NCBI GenBank assembly: GCA_017535785.1
Contig: JAFXTN010000037.1
Coordinates: 1-64,000 of the forward strand
DNA: 64,000 nt
From: Butyrivibrio sp.
GTDB taxonomy: Bacteria > Bacillota > Clostridia > Lachnospirales > Lachnospiraceae
Reading direction: 5' to 3'
Part shown: piece after piece, positions 55,368 to 63,740 of the stretch
How positions within the stretch are numbered: position 1 is the first letter of the stretch
How the letters are laid out: every line of letters starts with the position of its first letter
Program-made: the position numbers and the translations under genes
The notes under the pieces: generated by a model
The model's input: only the letters and a program-made list of their open reading frames with translations
Told to the model about the DNA's origin: nothing
Database searches by the model: none

Positions 55368-56281
55368 GTATGGAAAAAAGAGCAACAATGAAAGTAAAAA
55401 CCTCCGCCGCAGATAAATTGGTAATAACATTCTCATATGTGTTTGTGGGGATCATCGCACTAGCTTGTTTTATCCCGCTGCTCATGGTTTTGTCGGTTTC
55501 TTTTTCCAACAACACCGCAGTAGTTCAAAAGGGATATTCGATATTCCCAAGAGACTTTACGCTGAACACATATCTGTATCTTTTTGCACACAGTGGTATG
55601 AGGATTTTAAGATCCTACGGAGTGACGATCTTTGTGACCGTTGCCGGAACGTTTCTTGCGATGATAGTGACGAGCATGTGCTCATTTGCTCTGTCGATAA
55701 AGAACCTTAAGTACAGAAATGCGATCTCGTTTTTCTGCAACTTCACTATCATTTTTTCCGCGGGACTTATCCCGTGGTACTACATCTGTGTTAACTGGTA
55801 TGGGTTCTCCAATAACTTTAGGGCACTTATATTTCCGCTGATACTGAATATGTTCAATATGTTCCTTTTAAGAACATATTTTTCGCAGGTTCCGTTTTCT
55901 CTTTATGAATCCGCAAGGATCGACGGAGCCGGGTATTTTACCATCTGGCACAAGATAGCGCTCCCGCTTACTAAGACCGGAATGATGACGGTCGGAATGA
56001 TGTATGCGCTTTGCTATTGGAACGATTGGTGGAACGCTCTTATGTTTGTGGATAACAGGGACTACTTCCCTTTGCAGTATTATCTTTACAATATTTTATC
56101 CAACGTAAATGCCATAAGCTCGGGACGAATACCTGCCGGCGCGGCGGCAAATATCCAGCTTCCCGCAGAGACAGTAAAGATGGCGGTAACTATTGTGACT
56201 ATCGGACCTATCATATTCCTTTATCCGTTTATACAGAAGTATTTCGTTGATGGAATCATGGCAGGCGCCGTAAAAGAGTAA
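55364..56281 (+). CDS. Carbohydrate ABC transporter permease (YtcP-type)
   Basis: Second membrane subunit, 305 residues, with six hydrophobic segments and the EAA loop YESARIDGAGYFTIWHKIALP. The YtcP/LplC type pairs with LplB. It starts at TTG 55364 with GGGAGGG at 55351-55357, overlapping the preceding stop; ATG 55370 is an alternative. The C-terminus reads YFVDGIMAGAVKE, a typical end for this subgroup. Confidence 0.92.
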   Translation: MSMEKRATMKVKTSAADKLVITFSYVFVGIIALACFIPLLMVLSVSFSNNTAVVQKGYSIFPRDFTLNTYLYLFAHSGMRILRSYGVTIFVTVAGTFLAMIVTSMCSFALSIKNLKYRNAISFFCNFTIIFSAGLIPWYYICVNWYGFSNNFRALIFPLILNMFNMFLLRTYFSQVPFSLYESARIDGAGYFTIWHKIALPLTKTGMMTVGMMYALCYWNDWWNALMFVDNRDYFPLQYYLYNILSNVNAISSGRIPAGAAANIQLPAETVKMAVTIVTIGPIIFLYPFIQKYFVDGIMAGAVKE

Positions 56282-56316
56282 GTTATAGGGATTTATTAAA
56301 TATAAGGAGGGTTAAT

Positions 56317-57798
56317 ATGAAAAACAAGCTTATGAAAGCAATGGCAGCTTTGCTTGCAGCAACGCTCATGCTGACAGGTTGTGGGGGCGGTTCCAAGGTA
56401 GCTTCCGGAAAAACTCCCGAGGATAACGGAAAGGTTCGTATTCTTTATCCCGGCGAAGAAACAGATGCAATGGCAAACTTTATTAACAACGAACTCAATC
56501 CCAAGTTGAAGGAAGAGATCGGAGAAGAAGTTGAGATCGTCTACAAGGGATGGGATCAGTATTGGGAGCAGAAGGATATCATGTTGGCAGCAGGTGAAGG
56601 CATCGACCTATACTGGGACGGCCTTGTTGATATCGGCATCATGGTAAATAAGAAACAGTGCCAGCCTCTTGATAAGCTTATAGAAGAATACGGTCAGGAT
56701 ATGAAGAAGGTATTCCCTGATTCACAGCTTTCAGGCGGTAAGGTTGGCGGGATCCAGTACGGTATTCCTTCAGCATATGCGCCCAGTTCAGCTATGTTCC
56801 AGCTTGTATGCGTAAGACAGGATCTTATGGATGAAGTCGGAATGACAGATATCAAGACTGCAGACGATCTTGCAGAGTACGCTCAGAAGGTTAAGGATGC
56901 ACATCCTGAACTCAGCGGACCTGCAGATATCATCTACAAGCCTCTCACAAGATATTTCCAGGATGAGCAGCTCACATGGTGCTCAGCAGGTGATACAGTC
57001 GTATACGGTGAGGATTCCAAGAAGGCAATGAATTTCTTTGAGACAGAGACCTTCAAGAAGGTTGCTGATTTCAACAGAAGCATGTATGAAAAGGGAATTT
57101 ACCGCGACGAACTTACAACCAACTACAACGAGCGTGACAGCCGTATGCAGCAGGGTACATATATTTGGGTAGAGGGTTCACTCGGAAAAGAAAATGAGAT
57201 CATCAGTGCGGTTCGTGCAAATGCACCCGAAGCAACACTTAAGAGCTACCTTCTTAAGCCTGATGAGCCCAAGTATCTTATCTCTTGCGGCGGTGAGGTT
57301 CTCTGCGTACCTTATTCAGCTAACAATCCTATCGGTGCTATCAAGTTCGTAAACTGGATCTACACAAGCCAGGATAATTACATGTATGCACTCTATGGAC
57401 CCGAGGGTGAGAACTACACAATGAACGGTGACAGAATTGAGCTTAAGGATCCTGCATTTGAGGGATATTTCTACGAGTGGATGTTCCGTAACGTTAACTA
57501 TCAGAAGTTCACATCAGACGTTCCCGAAGAGTTCATCGAGAGCTATCAGAAGTGGGATGACGGTGCGATTCCTTCAGATGTTATGGCATTCTATTTTGAC
57601 AATACCAATGTGAAGAATGAGCAGACAGCTCTTGGCGAGATCTGGAACAAAGAGATCCAGCCCGTTATCTGCGGTTATGTTTCATATGATGAGGCTCACG
57701 ACAAGATTGCTCAGGAACTTAAAGACGCAGGTATGGATAAGTACCTTGAAGAAGTTCAGAAGCAGCTCGATGAGTACCTTAAAACACAAGGAAAGTAA
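56317..57798 (+). CDS. Sugar ABC transporter substrate-binding lipoprotein
   Basis: Extracellular solute-binding lipoprotein of 493 residues with signal peptide and lipobox (LMLTGCGGG, Cys about 22). The body is a type-1-like (SBP_bac_1/LipO) fold with aromatic-rich loops. It lies 35 bp after the permease, preceded by AAGGAGG, a strong site fitting the high expression of binding proteins. The size class agrees with oligosaccharide binding. Substrate not readable. Confidence 0.93.
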   Translation: MKNKLMKAMAALLAATLMLTGCGGGSKVASGKTPEDNGKVRILYPGEETDAMANFINNELNPKLKEEIGEEVEIVYKGWDQYWEQKDIMLAAGEGIDLYWDGLVDIGIMVNKKQCQPLDKLIEEYGQDMKKVFPDSQLSGGKVGGIQYGIPSAYAPSSAMFQLVCVRQDLMDEVGMTDIKTADDLAEYAQKVKDAHPELSGPADIIYKPLTRYFQDEQLTWCSAGDTVVYGEDSKKAMNFFETETFKKVADFNRSMYEKGIYRDELTTNYNERDSRMQQGTYIWVEGSLGKENEIISAVRANAPEATLKSYLLKPDEPKYLISCGGEVLCVPYSANNPIGAIKFVNWIYTSQDNYMYALYGPEGENYTMNGDRIELKDPAFEGYFYEWMFRNVNYQKFTSDVPEEFIESYQKWDDGAIPSDVMAFYFDNTNVKNEQTALGEIWNKEIQPVICGYVSYDEAHDKIAQELKDAGMDKYLEEVQKQLDEYLKTQGK

Positions 57799-57807
57799 TT
57801 AAAAGTT

Positions 57808-58896
57808 ATGGGTATCGATGTACTTGGAATAGTAAATAATTTCAAATTGAAAGGGGACTTCATTTACAGCGAAGTCTATGGCTGCGGGCATATCAACGAC
57901 ACTTACGCAGTGTACTTCAAAAGAGATAATGAAGCCCCTATTCGATACATCTTGCAGCGCATAAACACAAATATTTTTGATGCAAAAAAGTTGATGGAAA
58001 ACATCTGCCTCATAACGGATTTCCTTAAGGATAAGATCAAAGAGGAAGGTAAAGATCCGGAAAGAAATACTCTTACGATCATTCCTACCGTTGACGGAAA
58101 GCTGTATTACGAAGATAGTGTACACGGCTGCTGGCGTGTTTATAAGTTTATTGAGGACACGATAACTTATCAGAGCGCGGCGGATGAATCGGTATCAAGA
58201 AATGTCGGAAAGGCTTTCGGACATTTTCAAAAACAACTCGCGGATTTTGATGCGACGAAGCTGTTTGAGATCATACCGAATTTCCACAATACCAGAATGA
58301 GGTTCGAAGCGCTTAGGAAAGCGATCGATTCAAACGTTAAGGGAAGAGCTGAGTCTGCTAAAGACGCAATTTCTTTTGCCCTTGAAAGAGAGAAGTACTG
58401 CGATATTGTGACGGAAAAGCTTGGTACAAAAGAGATACCTTACAGAGTTACACATAACGATACCAAGCTCAACAACATACTCATCGATCCCGAGACGGGA
58501 GAGGGCGTATGTATTATCGATCTTGATACGGTAATGCCCGGTTCGGTGCTTTATGATTTCGGAGACAGCAACCGTTTTGGATCCAATACTGCTCTTGAGG
58601 ATGAGACCGATCTTTCCAAAGTTTCTTTTGACCTTAAGATATTCAAGGCATTTACGGAAGGGTTCCTTTCGGAAGTAGGAGATATTCTTACAGATACGGA
58701 AAAAGAGCTTTTGCCGTTTTCATGTATTTTGATGACATATGAGTGCGGGATAAGATTTCTTGCCGATTACCTTGAAGGAGATGTTTACTTCAAGACCTCT
58801 CACGACACGCATAATCTCGAACGTGCAAGGAATCAGTTTAAACTGATAGAAGATATGGAATCAAAACTTGAAAGGATGAAGATAATAGTAGGTTAA
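57808..58896 (+). CDS. Phosphotransferase, NahK-like (N-acetylhexosamine 1-kinase family)
   Basis: Kinase of the APH/choline kinase fold, 362 residues. Catalytic loop VTHNDTKLNNILIDP, metal-binding IIDLDTVMPGS and YDFGDSNRFGSN match N-acetylhexosamine 1-kinases, which phosphorylate GlcNAc/GalNAc at C1 in the lacto-N-biose pathway. It is downstream of the transporter by 9 bp, so it probably acts on the imported sugar. The absence of a galacto-N-biose phosphorylase (GH112) here leaves the glycan identity open. A 12-bp tandem duplication spans its stop codon. Confidence 0.82.
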   Translation: MGIDVLGIVNNFKLKGDFIYSEVYGCGHINDTYAVYFKRDNEAPIRYILQRINTNIFDAKKLMENICLITDFLKDKIKEEGKDPERNTLTIIPTVDGKLYYEDSVHGCWRVYKFIEDTITYQSAADESVSRNVGKAFGHFQKQLADFDATKLFEIIPNFHNTRMRFEALRKAIDSNVKGRAESAKDAISFALEREKYCDIVTEKLGTKEIPYRVTHNDTKLNNILIDPETGEGVCIIDLDTVMPGSVLYDFGDSNRFGSNTALEDETDLSKVSFDLKIFKAFTEGFLSEVGDILTDTEKELLPFSCILMTYECGIRFLADYLEGDVYFKTSHDTHNLERARNQFKLIEDMESKLERMKIIVG

Positions 58897-58909
58897 ATAG
58901 TAGGTTAAA
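58886..58909 (+). repeat. 12-bp tandem duplication at the kinase stop codon
   Basis: The unit ATAGTAGGTTAA occurs twice in a row, so the stop codon is duplicated. It has no effect on the protein, which ends at the first TAA. Confidence 0.75.
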
Positions 58910-58914
58910 TAAAA

Positions 58915-58960
58915 AAAGCCGGTTACGTTTAAGCCATTGATCTTAAACGTAACCGGCTTT
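58915..58960 (+). terminator. Bidirectional terminator
   Basis: A 19-bp perfect stem, AAAGCCGGTTACGTTTAAG and its complement CTTAAACGTAACCGGCTTT, with an 8-nt loop. It separates the kinase from the convergent gene on the minus strand. Confidence 0.94.
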
Positions 58961-58986
58961 GTGTTTTCGATAAATGATACTGCTGA

Positions 58987-59430
58987 TCAAGCGCTCTGCT
59001 TAAGTGACTCTGAAAGAGATGTGAGTCTGTCTAAAATAACCTGTAAGCTTCTCTCCTGATCGGGGATAGTCTTAAGCTTTTTCTTAATAGAGAACTGCTT
59101 TTTCTGCTTACCTAATTTAAGGACAACAGCTTTGATTCCAAGTCCGTTGTTGATCTTAACCTTTGTGATCTCGTTGAGGTTGATGGATCCTGTCTCCATG
59201 AGCTTGTCGTTTTTAAATCCGCCAAATACTGCATAGTTGATCTTATCTCCGCTGAGTCCGATATAGCAAGGACGAGGTGAACCTCCAAGAAGTGCTCCGA
59301 TAGCACCAAAGTACATCAAAATAGGGTACTGAGGGGGCATGATCGCATAACCCGCTGCCTGATAAGTCTCTCCCGGCTGAAGAAGCGGGTTGAGCATCTG
59401 ATTCATCATTTCTGTTCCAACTGTTGCCAT
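58987..59430 (-). CDS. Hypothetical protein with PH-like C-terminal part
   Basis: A 147-residue cytoplasmic protein. The middle and C-terminal part (residues ~50-130: RPCYIGLSGDKINYAVFGGF, KLMETGSINLNEITKVKINN, KQFSIKKKLKTIPDQERSLQ) alternates strands with a final helix, like bacterial PH-type domains, but no family was recognised with certainty. The N-terminal ~45 residues are hydrophobic-rich (IMPPQYPILMYFGAIGALLGG). A GGAGGA site precedes the ATG at 59430. It is divergent from the lipoprotein gene at 59565. Confidence 0.65.
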   Translation of the reverse strand: MATVGTEMMNQMLNPLLQPGETYQAAGYAIMPPQYPILMYFGAIGALLGGSPRPCYIGLSGDKINYAVFGGFKNDKLMETGSINLNEITKVKINNGLGIKAVVLKLGKQKKQFSIKKKLKTIPDQERSLQVILDRLTSLSESLKQSA

Positions 59431-59564
59431 TTTTCTTTCCTCCTAAAAAATACATATTAAAAAACATTATGATTTTATCATTTTGAGTAGTATAATGCAA
59501 TTATATGTTAAGACATATTACAATAATGTTATGAGACGCTTATATAAAAGAGGAGAGTAATACC

Positions 59565-60491
59565 ATGATAAGAAAAAATGCATTTATACTGATATCTATG
59601 CTTGCAGCAACAACTCTTGTTGCCTGCACAGACAATACTGATCCAAATGAGAATGTTTCTACAGAGGCTTCAACGGAGGATGTTTCTGTAGTAGCGGAAA
59701 CCGTTGACGAGAATGCCGATACTGCGGATACTGGAGATTCGAATACAGATGAAGAGCAGATCCCTGATGCGGATTTCTTTAGCTATGAATTAAAAGAAGG
59801 AAAGACCGCAAAGGTTGATCTTGGAAAAGACGGAACGTTTGATACTATCACGCTTAACAAAGAACATTCAGATGAGTATGGTATTGATTTCTATAGTCTG
59901 GAAGTAAATGATCAGATAATAGATATTCTTTCAGAAGAGGATGCACCTTATTTCCAGAGCGCAAATTGCTACTTTGTACATAAAGATGAGTTCGATTCTC
60001 TCTTTGTTTCATTGGAAGGTGATGCCGGAAAGAGGCAGGTTGTCAACTATATGTGGACAGGCGCTTCGATGGAAAAGGGAGAGACGGTTGACGGCTTTAA
60101 ATATTTTGGTATAGATGAAGCCGAAGGAGCTGTTATGCTTACCGAGGAATTGGATATGATAGATAAGTGGGAAGTTGCCACAGATTATTACTTTGTATCA
60201 GGCGGACTTAGCACTGCAGATAAATTCCGTACGATAACTAATCCTAAAGCATTAACTTTAAAGCAAGATGTTGAATTTGAAGATGATGAAAGCGGCGAAG
60301 GCCCCAAGTCAGCTAAGGCCGGTGATAAGATAAGCCCAAGCTGCTTGGCATATGGCGATAGCGTAATGGGATTTACCGATGAAAACGGAGAATCACTTGG
60401 ATATCTTTCAATAGATCAGAAAGAAGAAAACGGTGAACAGGTCTTCTATTTTGGCGAAACAAGCGCAAAAGATCTATTTGAAGTGCAGTGA
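59565..60491 (+). CDS. Hypothetical lipoprotein
   Basis: A 308-residue secreted lipoprotein: signal peptide with lipobox TTLVAC (Cys about 21), an acidic Thr/Asp/Glu-rich linker (about 25-65) and a soluble domain with no recognised family. Ser/Asp-rich segments (VEFEDDESGEGPKSAKAG) appear near the C-terminus. AGAGGAGAG precedes the ATG. It is convergent with the DUF1287 gene, whose stop lies 11 bp away. Confidence 0.7.
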   Translation: MIRKNAFILISMLAATTLVACTDNTDPNENVSTEASTEDVSVVAETVDENADTADTGDSNTDEEQIPDADFFSYELKEGKTAKVDLGKDGTFDTITLNKEHSDEYGIDFYSLEVNDQIIDILSEEDAPYFQSANCYFVHKDEFDSLFVSLEGDAGKRQVVNYMWTGASMEKGETVDGFKYFGIDEAEGAVMLTEELDMIDKWEVATDYYFVSGGLSTADKFRTITNPKALTLKQDVEFEDDESGEGPKSAKAGDKISPSCLAYGDSVMGFTDENGESLGYLSIDQKEENGEQVFYFGETSAKDLFEVQ

Positions 60492-60502
60492 TAGAGTAGC
60501 AA

Positions 60503-61177
60503 TCATCGGGATGCTATGCGGTAATGGCCGATAATTTTTCCGTGTGAAGAAAGGACATCTTCTTCATACGACGCCTGATATGGGTTTGCGTTGTGAAGAA
60601 CAAAAGGAATGCCCTTGCTGTTTCTGTGATCGGAAATAACACCGACATGGTGACTCCATACGACAATATCACCGGCTTGCCAGTTTTTATAATCCGTTGG
60701 ATCCGTTGTGAGTGAATCCGCGGTATGTGAAAAATAAACCTTAAGATTGACTACACGTCTGAAATCGATCTTATCATCAGGTTCGTCAATATCATAATCA
60801 TCAGGATTGGCCTTGATATCTTCATCTACGAGTTTTTGAAGGTCATATCCGCTGTTTAACAGAGCAAATGCTACTACGTCTGTGCAAACTCCGTATTCAT
60901 CATCCGGATAACCACTTTCGTAGTATTTGCTCTTATATTTTGGTTTTGTTTCGATATAACTTCTTGCGGATGCGATTATATCAGAGCAATCATCTATTCC
61001 GTCTTTGTCTTTGTCGGATAAACTGTGATGATATTCAATGCCGAAATCCTCATCGGTGTATTTTTTATGAGGGATATAGTTGTATTTGTATGCTAAAAAT
61101 ATTCCAATTCCAATGAGGATCAGGAACAATGGAATTATTATCGGTTTTCCTTTTTTAATTAATTTTCTAAGTGACAT
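60503..61177 (-). CDS. DUF1287 domain protein with N-terminal anchor
   Basis: A 224-residue protein: basic N-terminus and one transmembrane segment (PIIIPLFLILIGIGIFLAYK, about 12-31), then a DUF1287 domain outside the membrane: YGVCTDVVAFALLNSGYDLQ (conserved Cys), DFRRVVNLKVYF, WQAGDIVVWSHHVGVISD (His) and SHGKIIGHYR. The Cys and His positions suggest an NlpC/P60-like amidase fold, which is inference. It sits 20 bp downstream of the GNAT gene on the same strand. Confidence 0.82.
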   Translation of the reverse strand: MSLRKLIKKGKPIIIPLFLILIGIGIFLAYKYNYIPHKKYTDEDFGIEYHHSLSDKDKDGIDDCSDIIASARSYIETKPKYKSKYYESGYPDDEYGVCTDVVAFALLNSGYDLQKLVDEDIKANPDDYDIDEPDDKIDFRRVVNLKVYFSHTADSLTTDPTDYKNWQAGDIVVWSHHVGVISDHRNSKGIPFVLHNANPYQASYEEDVLSSHGKIIGHYRIASR

Positions 61178-61197
61178 ATCTCTTTCCTTTTATAACT

Positions 61198-61605
61198 TTA
61201 AATTTTCTTTATATAAAAATATTTGCTGAGCTTTGGATCTTCATCTTCACGAACAAATTCAAGTTCATATCCAAGCTTCTTATAGAACAAGGGTGCCTGA
61301 AAACCAAAGGTTGTCAGGGCTATTTTTTTATAACCTTTTCCTTTGTAATTATCCTCTACGGCGCGAACAAGTTTGCTTCCGACTCCGCCTTTTCTGCAAT
61401 TCTTACCAACGATAAGATCTCCGATGTGAACCTCGTTGTAGTATGCGCGTCCTGTGAGGACTCCAAGTATTTCCCCTTCGTCTTCAGCTACAAAGCAAAA
61501 CTCTTCATAGTTAAGTTCTACTTCGCACTGCGTTGCGTATCCTGAAAATTCTTTATTTACGAATTCGTTTATTCTGTTATCTTCTTTAGCTAATTTGATT
61601 TCCAT
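61198..61605 (-). CDS. GNAT-family N-acetyltransferase
   Basis: Small acetyltransferase of 135 residues with the acetyl-CoA motif A region VGKNCRKGGVGSKLVRAVED and the fourth strand/helix KKIALTTFGFQAPLFYKKLG. Substrate unknown; such genes are often in accessory regions. Located upstream of the DUF1287 gene, with AGGAGCGA just before the ATG. Confidence 0.85.
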   Translation of the reverse strand: MEIKLAKEDNRINEFVNKEFSGYATQCEVELNYEEFCFVAEDEGEILGVLTGRAYYNEVHIGDLIVGKNCRKGGVGSKLVRAVEDNYKGKGYKKIALTTFGFQAPLFYKKLGYELEFVREDEDPKLSKYFYIKKI

Positions 61606-61651
61606 ATTCGCTCCTGTTTTTTTGTTTTAGTGTGATTTTAAGTATACAACA

Positions 61652-61708
61652 ATTGAGAAGGCTATTCACTCTCCGCAGATAAATAGTTTACTTAAAATAC
61701 CGGTTGCA
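61652..61708 (+). pseudogene. Fragment of an XRE-type antitoxin gene
   Basis: ATT GAG AAG GCT... reads IEKAIHSPQINSLLKIPVA, which matches EKAVHSPQINSLLKILVP in the larger remnant at 63803. Nearly all base differences are synonymous, so it descends from a functional relative and is not a copy of the downstream fragment. It stops soon afterwards (TAG at 61715) and has no upstream helix-turn-helix. Confidence 0.6.
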
Positions 61709-61831
61709 TCATTATAGGATTTAATAAGCGCTTCGGGGCAAAAGAGCTTCCTTATAAGCGGAATCTTGTGCTCCGGAATCAGTGCAATTTACAATTATTT
61801 TGAAAAGCAAGGACAGCAGTAATAAGACACA

Positions 61832-61884
61832 AACAAAGAGCCGGATGCTTATATGATCGTCGTAAAAGTACCCGGCTCTTTGTT
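61832..61884. repeat. Long-loop hairpin upstream of the padR promoter
   Basis: AACAAAGAGCCGG (61832-61844) pairs perfectly with CCGGCTCTTTGTT (61872-61884), loop 27 nt. There is no T run downstream on the plus strand, so it is not an obvious plus-strand terminator. Confidence 0.7.
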
Positions 61885-61887
61885 GAC

Positions 61888-61916
61888 TTGACATATATCG
61901 GATGTCGATATATTAT
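61888..61916 (+). promoter_or_regulatory. Promoter of the padR operon
   Basis: Consensus -35 TTGACA (61888-61893), 17-bp spacer, -10 TATTAT (61911-61916). The operator overlaps it, so repressor binding would block RNA polymerase. Confidence 0.85.
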
Positions 61917-61933
61917 ATAGACATCCGATATAT
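61893..61933. promoter_or_regulatory. PadR operator (perfect 14-bp inverted repeat)
   Basis: ATATATCGGATGTC (61893-61906) and GACATCCGATATAT (61920-61933) are perfectly complementary with a 13-nt spacer spanning the -10 box. A further half-site GATGTTCGATATA follows at about 61935-61947, resembling GATGTCGATATA at 61901-61912. PadR proteins usually repress their own promoter through such sites. Confidence 0.8.
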
Positions 61934-61958
61934 AGATGTTCGATATAAGGAGGTAGAT

Positions 61959-62288
61959 ATGGCGGTTGATAAATCTCTTTTAACGGGAAGTATGACAATG
62001 CTTATTTTAAAATTACTTTCTGAAAAAGATATGTATGGATATGAAATGATAGATACTCTGAGAAAGAGATCGGAGAACGTATTTGAACTCAAGGCGGGAA
62101 CTCTTTATCCTTTGCTTCACGGCCTTGAGGATAAGGGGATGCTCAAAGTTTATGAGCAAGAATATCTTGGTAAGACAAGGAAGTATTACAGTATTACCAA
62201 GGAGGGAAAGAAACTTTTGAAACGCAAAAAGGAAGAGTGGAATGTATATTCGGGAGCAATCGCGAATGTGCTGGCAGTAGGAGTTTGA
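61959..62288 (+). CDS. PadR-family transcriptional regulator
   Basis: A 109-residue winged-helix repressor: SLLTGSMTMLILKLLSEKDM, YGYEMIDTLRKRS, and TLYPLLHGLEDKGML are the conserved PadR helices and wing. The start at 61959 has AAGGAGGTAG right upstream; an in-frame ATG at 61902 lies inside the operator and is rejected. The gene ends 2 bp before the HAAS-SEDS gene. Effector unknown; regulators paired with HAAS proteins often respond to envelope stress or antimicrobials. Confidence 0.92.
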   Translation: MAVDKSLLTGSMTMLILKLLSEKDMYGYEMIDTLRKRSENVFELKAGTLYPLLHGLEDKGMLKVYEQEYLGKTRKYYSITKEGKKLLKRKKEEWNVYSGAIANVLAVGV

Positions 62289-62290
62289 CT

Positions 62291-63730
62291 ATGGAAAATT
62301 ACATCAATAAGTTACTGGAGCAGGTGAGATTTACAAAAGCTCACAAGATGATAGCCGATGAGATCAGGTCACATATGGAAGATCAGATCAAAGCTAATAT
62401 TTCCGAAGGAATGGAGCCTGAGGCTGCGGAGAAAAGAGCTGTTGAAGACATGGGAGATCCCGTTGAAGCAGGTGTCTCTCTTGACAGGGTTCATAGACCG
62501 CAGATTGCATGGGGAGTGATAATAGCGGCTGTTGTTATAGCTATAATAGCAATAATAGTACATATCTATATAAGCAATGAAGTAATAACAGGCTACAAAA
62601 TATCTACTTCCGGAGGCCGATTGGTATCAGAAGGTACATTGTTTGCCGTTCATACAATAGAGGGAATTGTTGTGATGTTACTTCTTTATCTTGTAGATTA
62701 TACAACGATCGCGAAGTACTCTAAGCTCGTGGCGACAGTATTATTGGGAGCTAATTTTGTATCAAGCTATGCATATTTTACTATGCGAGCTATTAACGGG
62801 GTTCCGGGCATGGGAGAAGCAGGCTTTTTTCATTTACTGTGTGCTCGGATGTATGGATATGCGTCATCGCTTATTGTTTTAATGATCCCACTTTTTGCGG
62901 GGATACTATATAAGTATAAGGGGCAAAAGACAGGAGCTTTAGTTAAGTCGCTTCTTTGGATATTTGCAACAGCCGTATGTATGTCTTATAAAATAGGAAT
63001 CGGGTGGGAACATTCCAGCACAGTGGTTATGGCATTTTGCATGCTCATAGAGCTTACTGTCGCAATAAAAAAAGAATGGATAAAAGTTCCAAAGATTCCT
63101 GCTATTGCATCCGCATGGTCTTTGTTTACAGTAATTCCGGTGGCTATTACAGGCCTTTTGTATAAAAACAGAATGCTTGAATATGGACATATGGAACGAA
63201 TACGCAGCTTTTTTATTCCGAATACGGAAATGAATAGGATTAAAGAAATAAACAGTGGTCTTGTTCTGATTGGAAGTGGTTCTGTCAGTAGCTTTGGCGG
63301 GAAAGTGAATGTTTCAACCAAGAACTTATTGGGAAAAATACCATGGATCACTCACGAGTATATACTGACGGGGATAGGAGCTACTTTGGGTATAGCCGTG
63401 GTATTGGCTGTGGTTATAGCTGTAGCGGGCCTGATATTTTTGGGAATTATATCTTCATGTAAGTCCAAGAATCAGTTGGGCCAGGTAATGGGAAGCGGAT
63501 GCATGATGTGGCTTGCGTTATATGCTGTTGTCAATATATTTGTAGGATTTGGAATCCTGTCACCGTATTTCGGATCTTTCTTCCCGTTCCTTTCATACAA
63601 CAGATTGAGCGCATCTTATGCCTTTCTTGGAATAATACTGAGTATATATAAATACAAAAATGCCTATCCTGCGCATGTGGATATTGGAATTTTGAAAAAG
63701 AAAAAAGAATTGGATAAAGAATGCGTTTAA
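62291..63730 (+). CDS. HAAS/permease-prefix protein fused to a divergent SEDS (FtsW/RodA-like) domain
   Basis: A 479-residue membrane protein. Residues 1-65 form the HAAS or permease-prefix domain (INKLLEQVRFTKAHKMIADE, then MEDQIKANISEGMEPEAAEK), typical next to PadR genes. The rest has about ten hydrophobic segments and aligns with SEDS glycosyltransferases: HMERIRSFFIPNTEMNRIKE (like RILTFLNPE), LVLIGSGSVSSFG (like IAIGSGGLFG), a long loop, then LALYAVVNIFVGFGILSPYF and FFPFLSYNRLSA (like LPLVSYGGSAL). The conserved TDF Asp corresponds to Glu in THEYI, and the YGG motif reads YNR. The start has AGGAG. Catalytic activity is therefore doubtful. Confidence 0.8.
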   Translation: MENYINKLLEQVRFTKAHKMIADEIRSHMEDQIKANISEGMEPEAAEKRAVEDMGDPVEAGVSLDRVHRPQIAWGVIIAAVVIAIIAIIVHIYISNEVITGYKISTSGGRLVSEGTLFAVHTIEGIVVMLLLYLVDYTTIAKYSKLVATVLLGANFVSSYAYFTMRAINGVPGMGEAGFFHLLCARMYGYASSLIVLMIPLFAGILYKYKGQKTGALVKSLLWIFATAVCMSYKIGIGWEHSSTVVMAFCMLIELTVAIKKEWIKVPKIPAIASAWSLFTVIPVAITGLLYKNRMLEYGHMERIRSFFIPNTEMNRIKEINSGLVLIGSGSVSSFGGKVNVSTKNLLGKIPWITHEYILTGIGATLGIAVVLAVVIAVAGLIFLGIISSCKSKNQLGQVMGSGCMMWLALYAVVNIFVGFGILSPYFGSFFPFLSYNRLSASYAFLGIILSIYKYKNAYPAHVDIGILKKKKELDKECV

Positions 63731-63740
63731 CTTGAGTTTT

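Larger units (their letters stand above)
61606..61958. other. 353-bp gap holding antitoxin remnant, hairpin and PadR operator
   Basis: No intact gene. In order: an XRE-type antitoxin fragment (61652-61708), a 13-bp hairpin (61832-61884), the PadR promoter (61888-61916) and its palindromic operator (61893-61933). The stretch 61709-61831 shows no recognised structure. Confidence 0.8.

Noticed and set aside
60527..60534. GCCGATAA resembling a sigma-D -10 box
   Set aside because: No TAAA/TAAT box lies 15-16 bp upstream, and it falls inside the DUF1287 coding region with no plus-strand gene following.
61893..61947. Operator repeats as a possible mobile-element end
   Set aside because: The symmetry is centred on the padR promoter and no matching copy or target duplication is present downstream of the operon.
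61902..61958. Upstream in-frame ATG extending PadR by 19 residues
   Set aside because: It lies within the operator and promoter, upstream of the likely transcript start; the ATG at 61959 has a strong AAGGAGG site.
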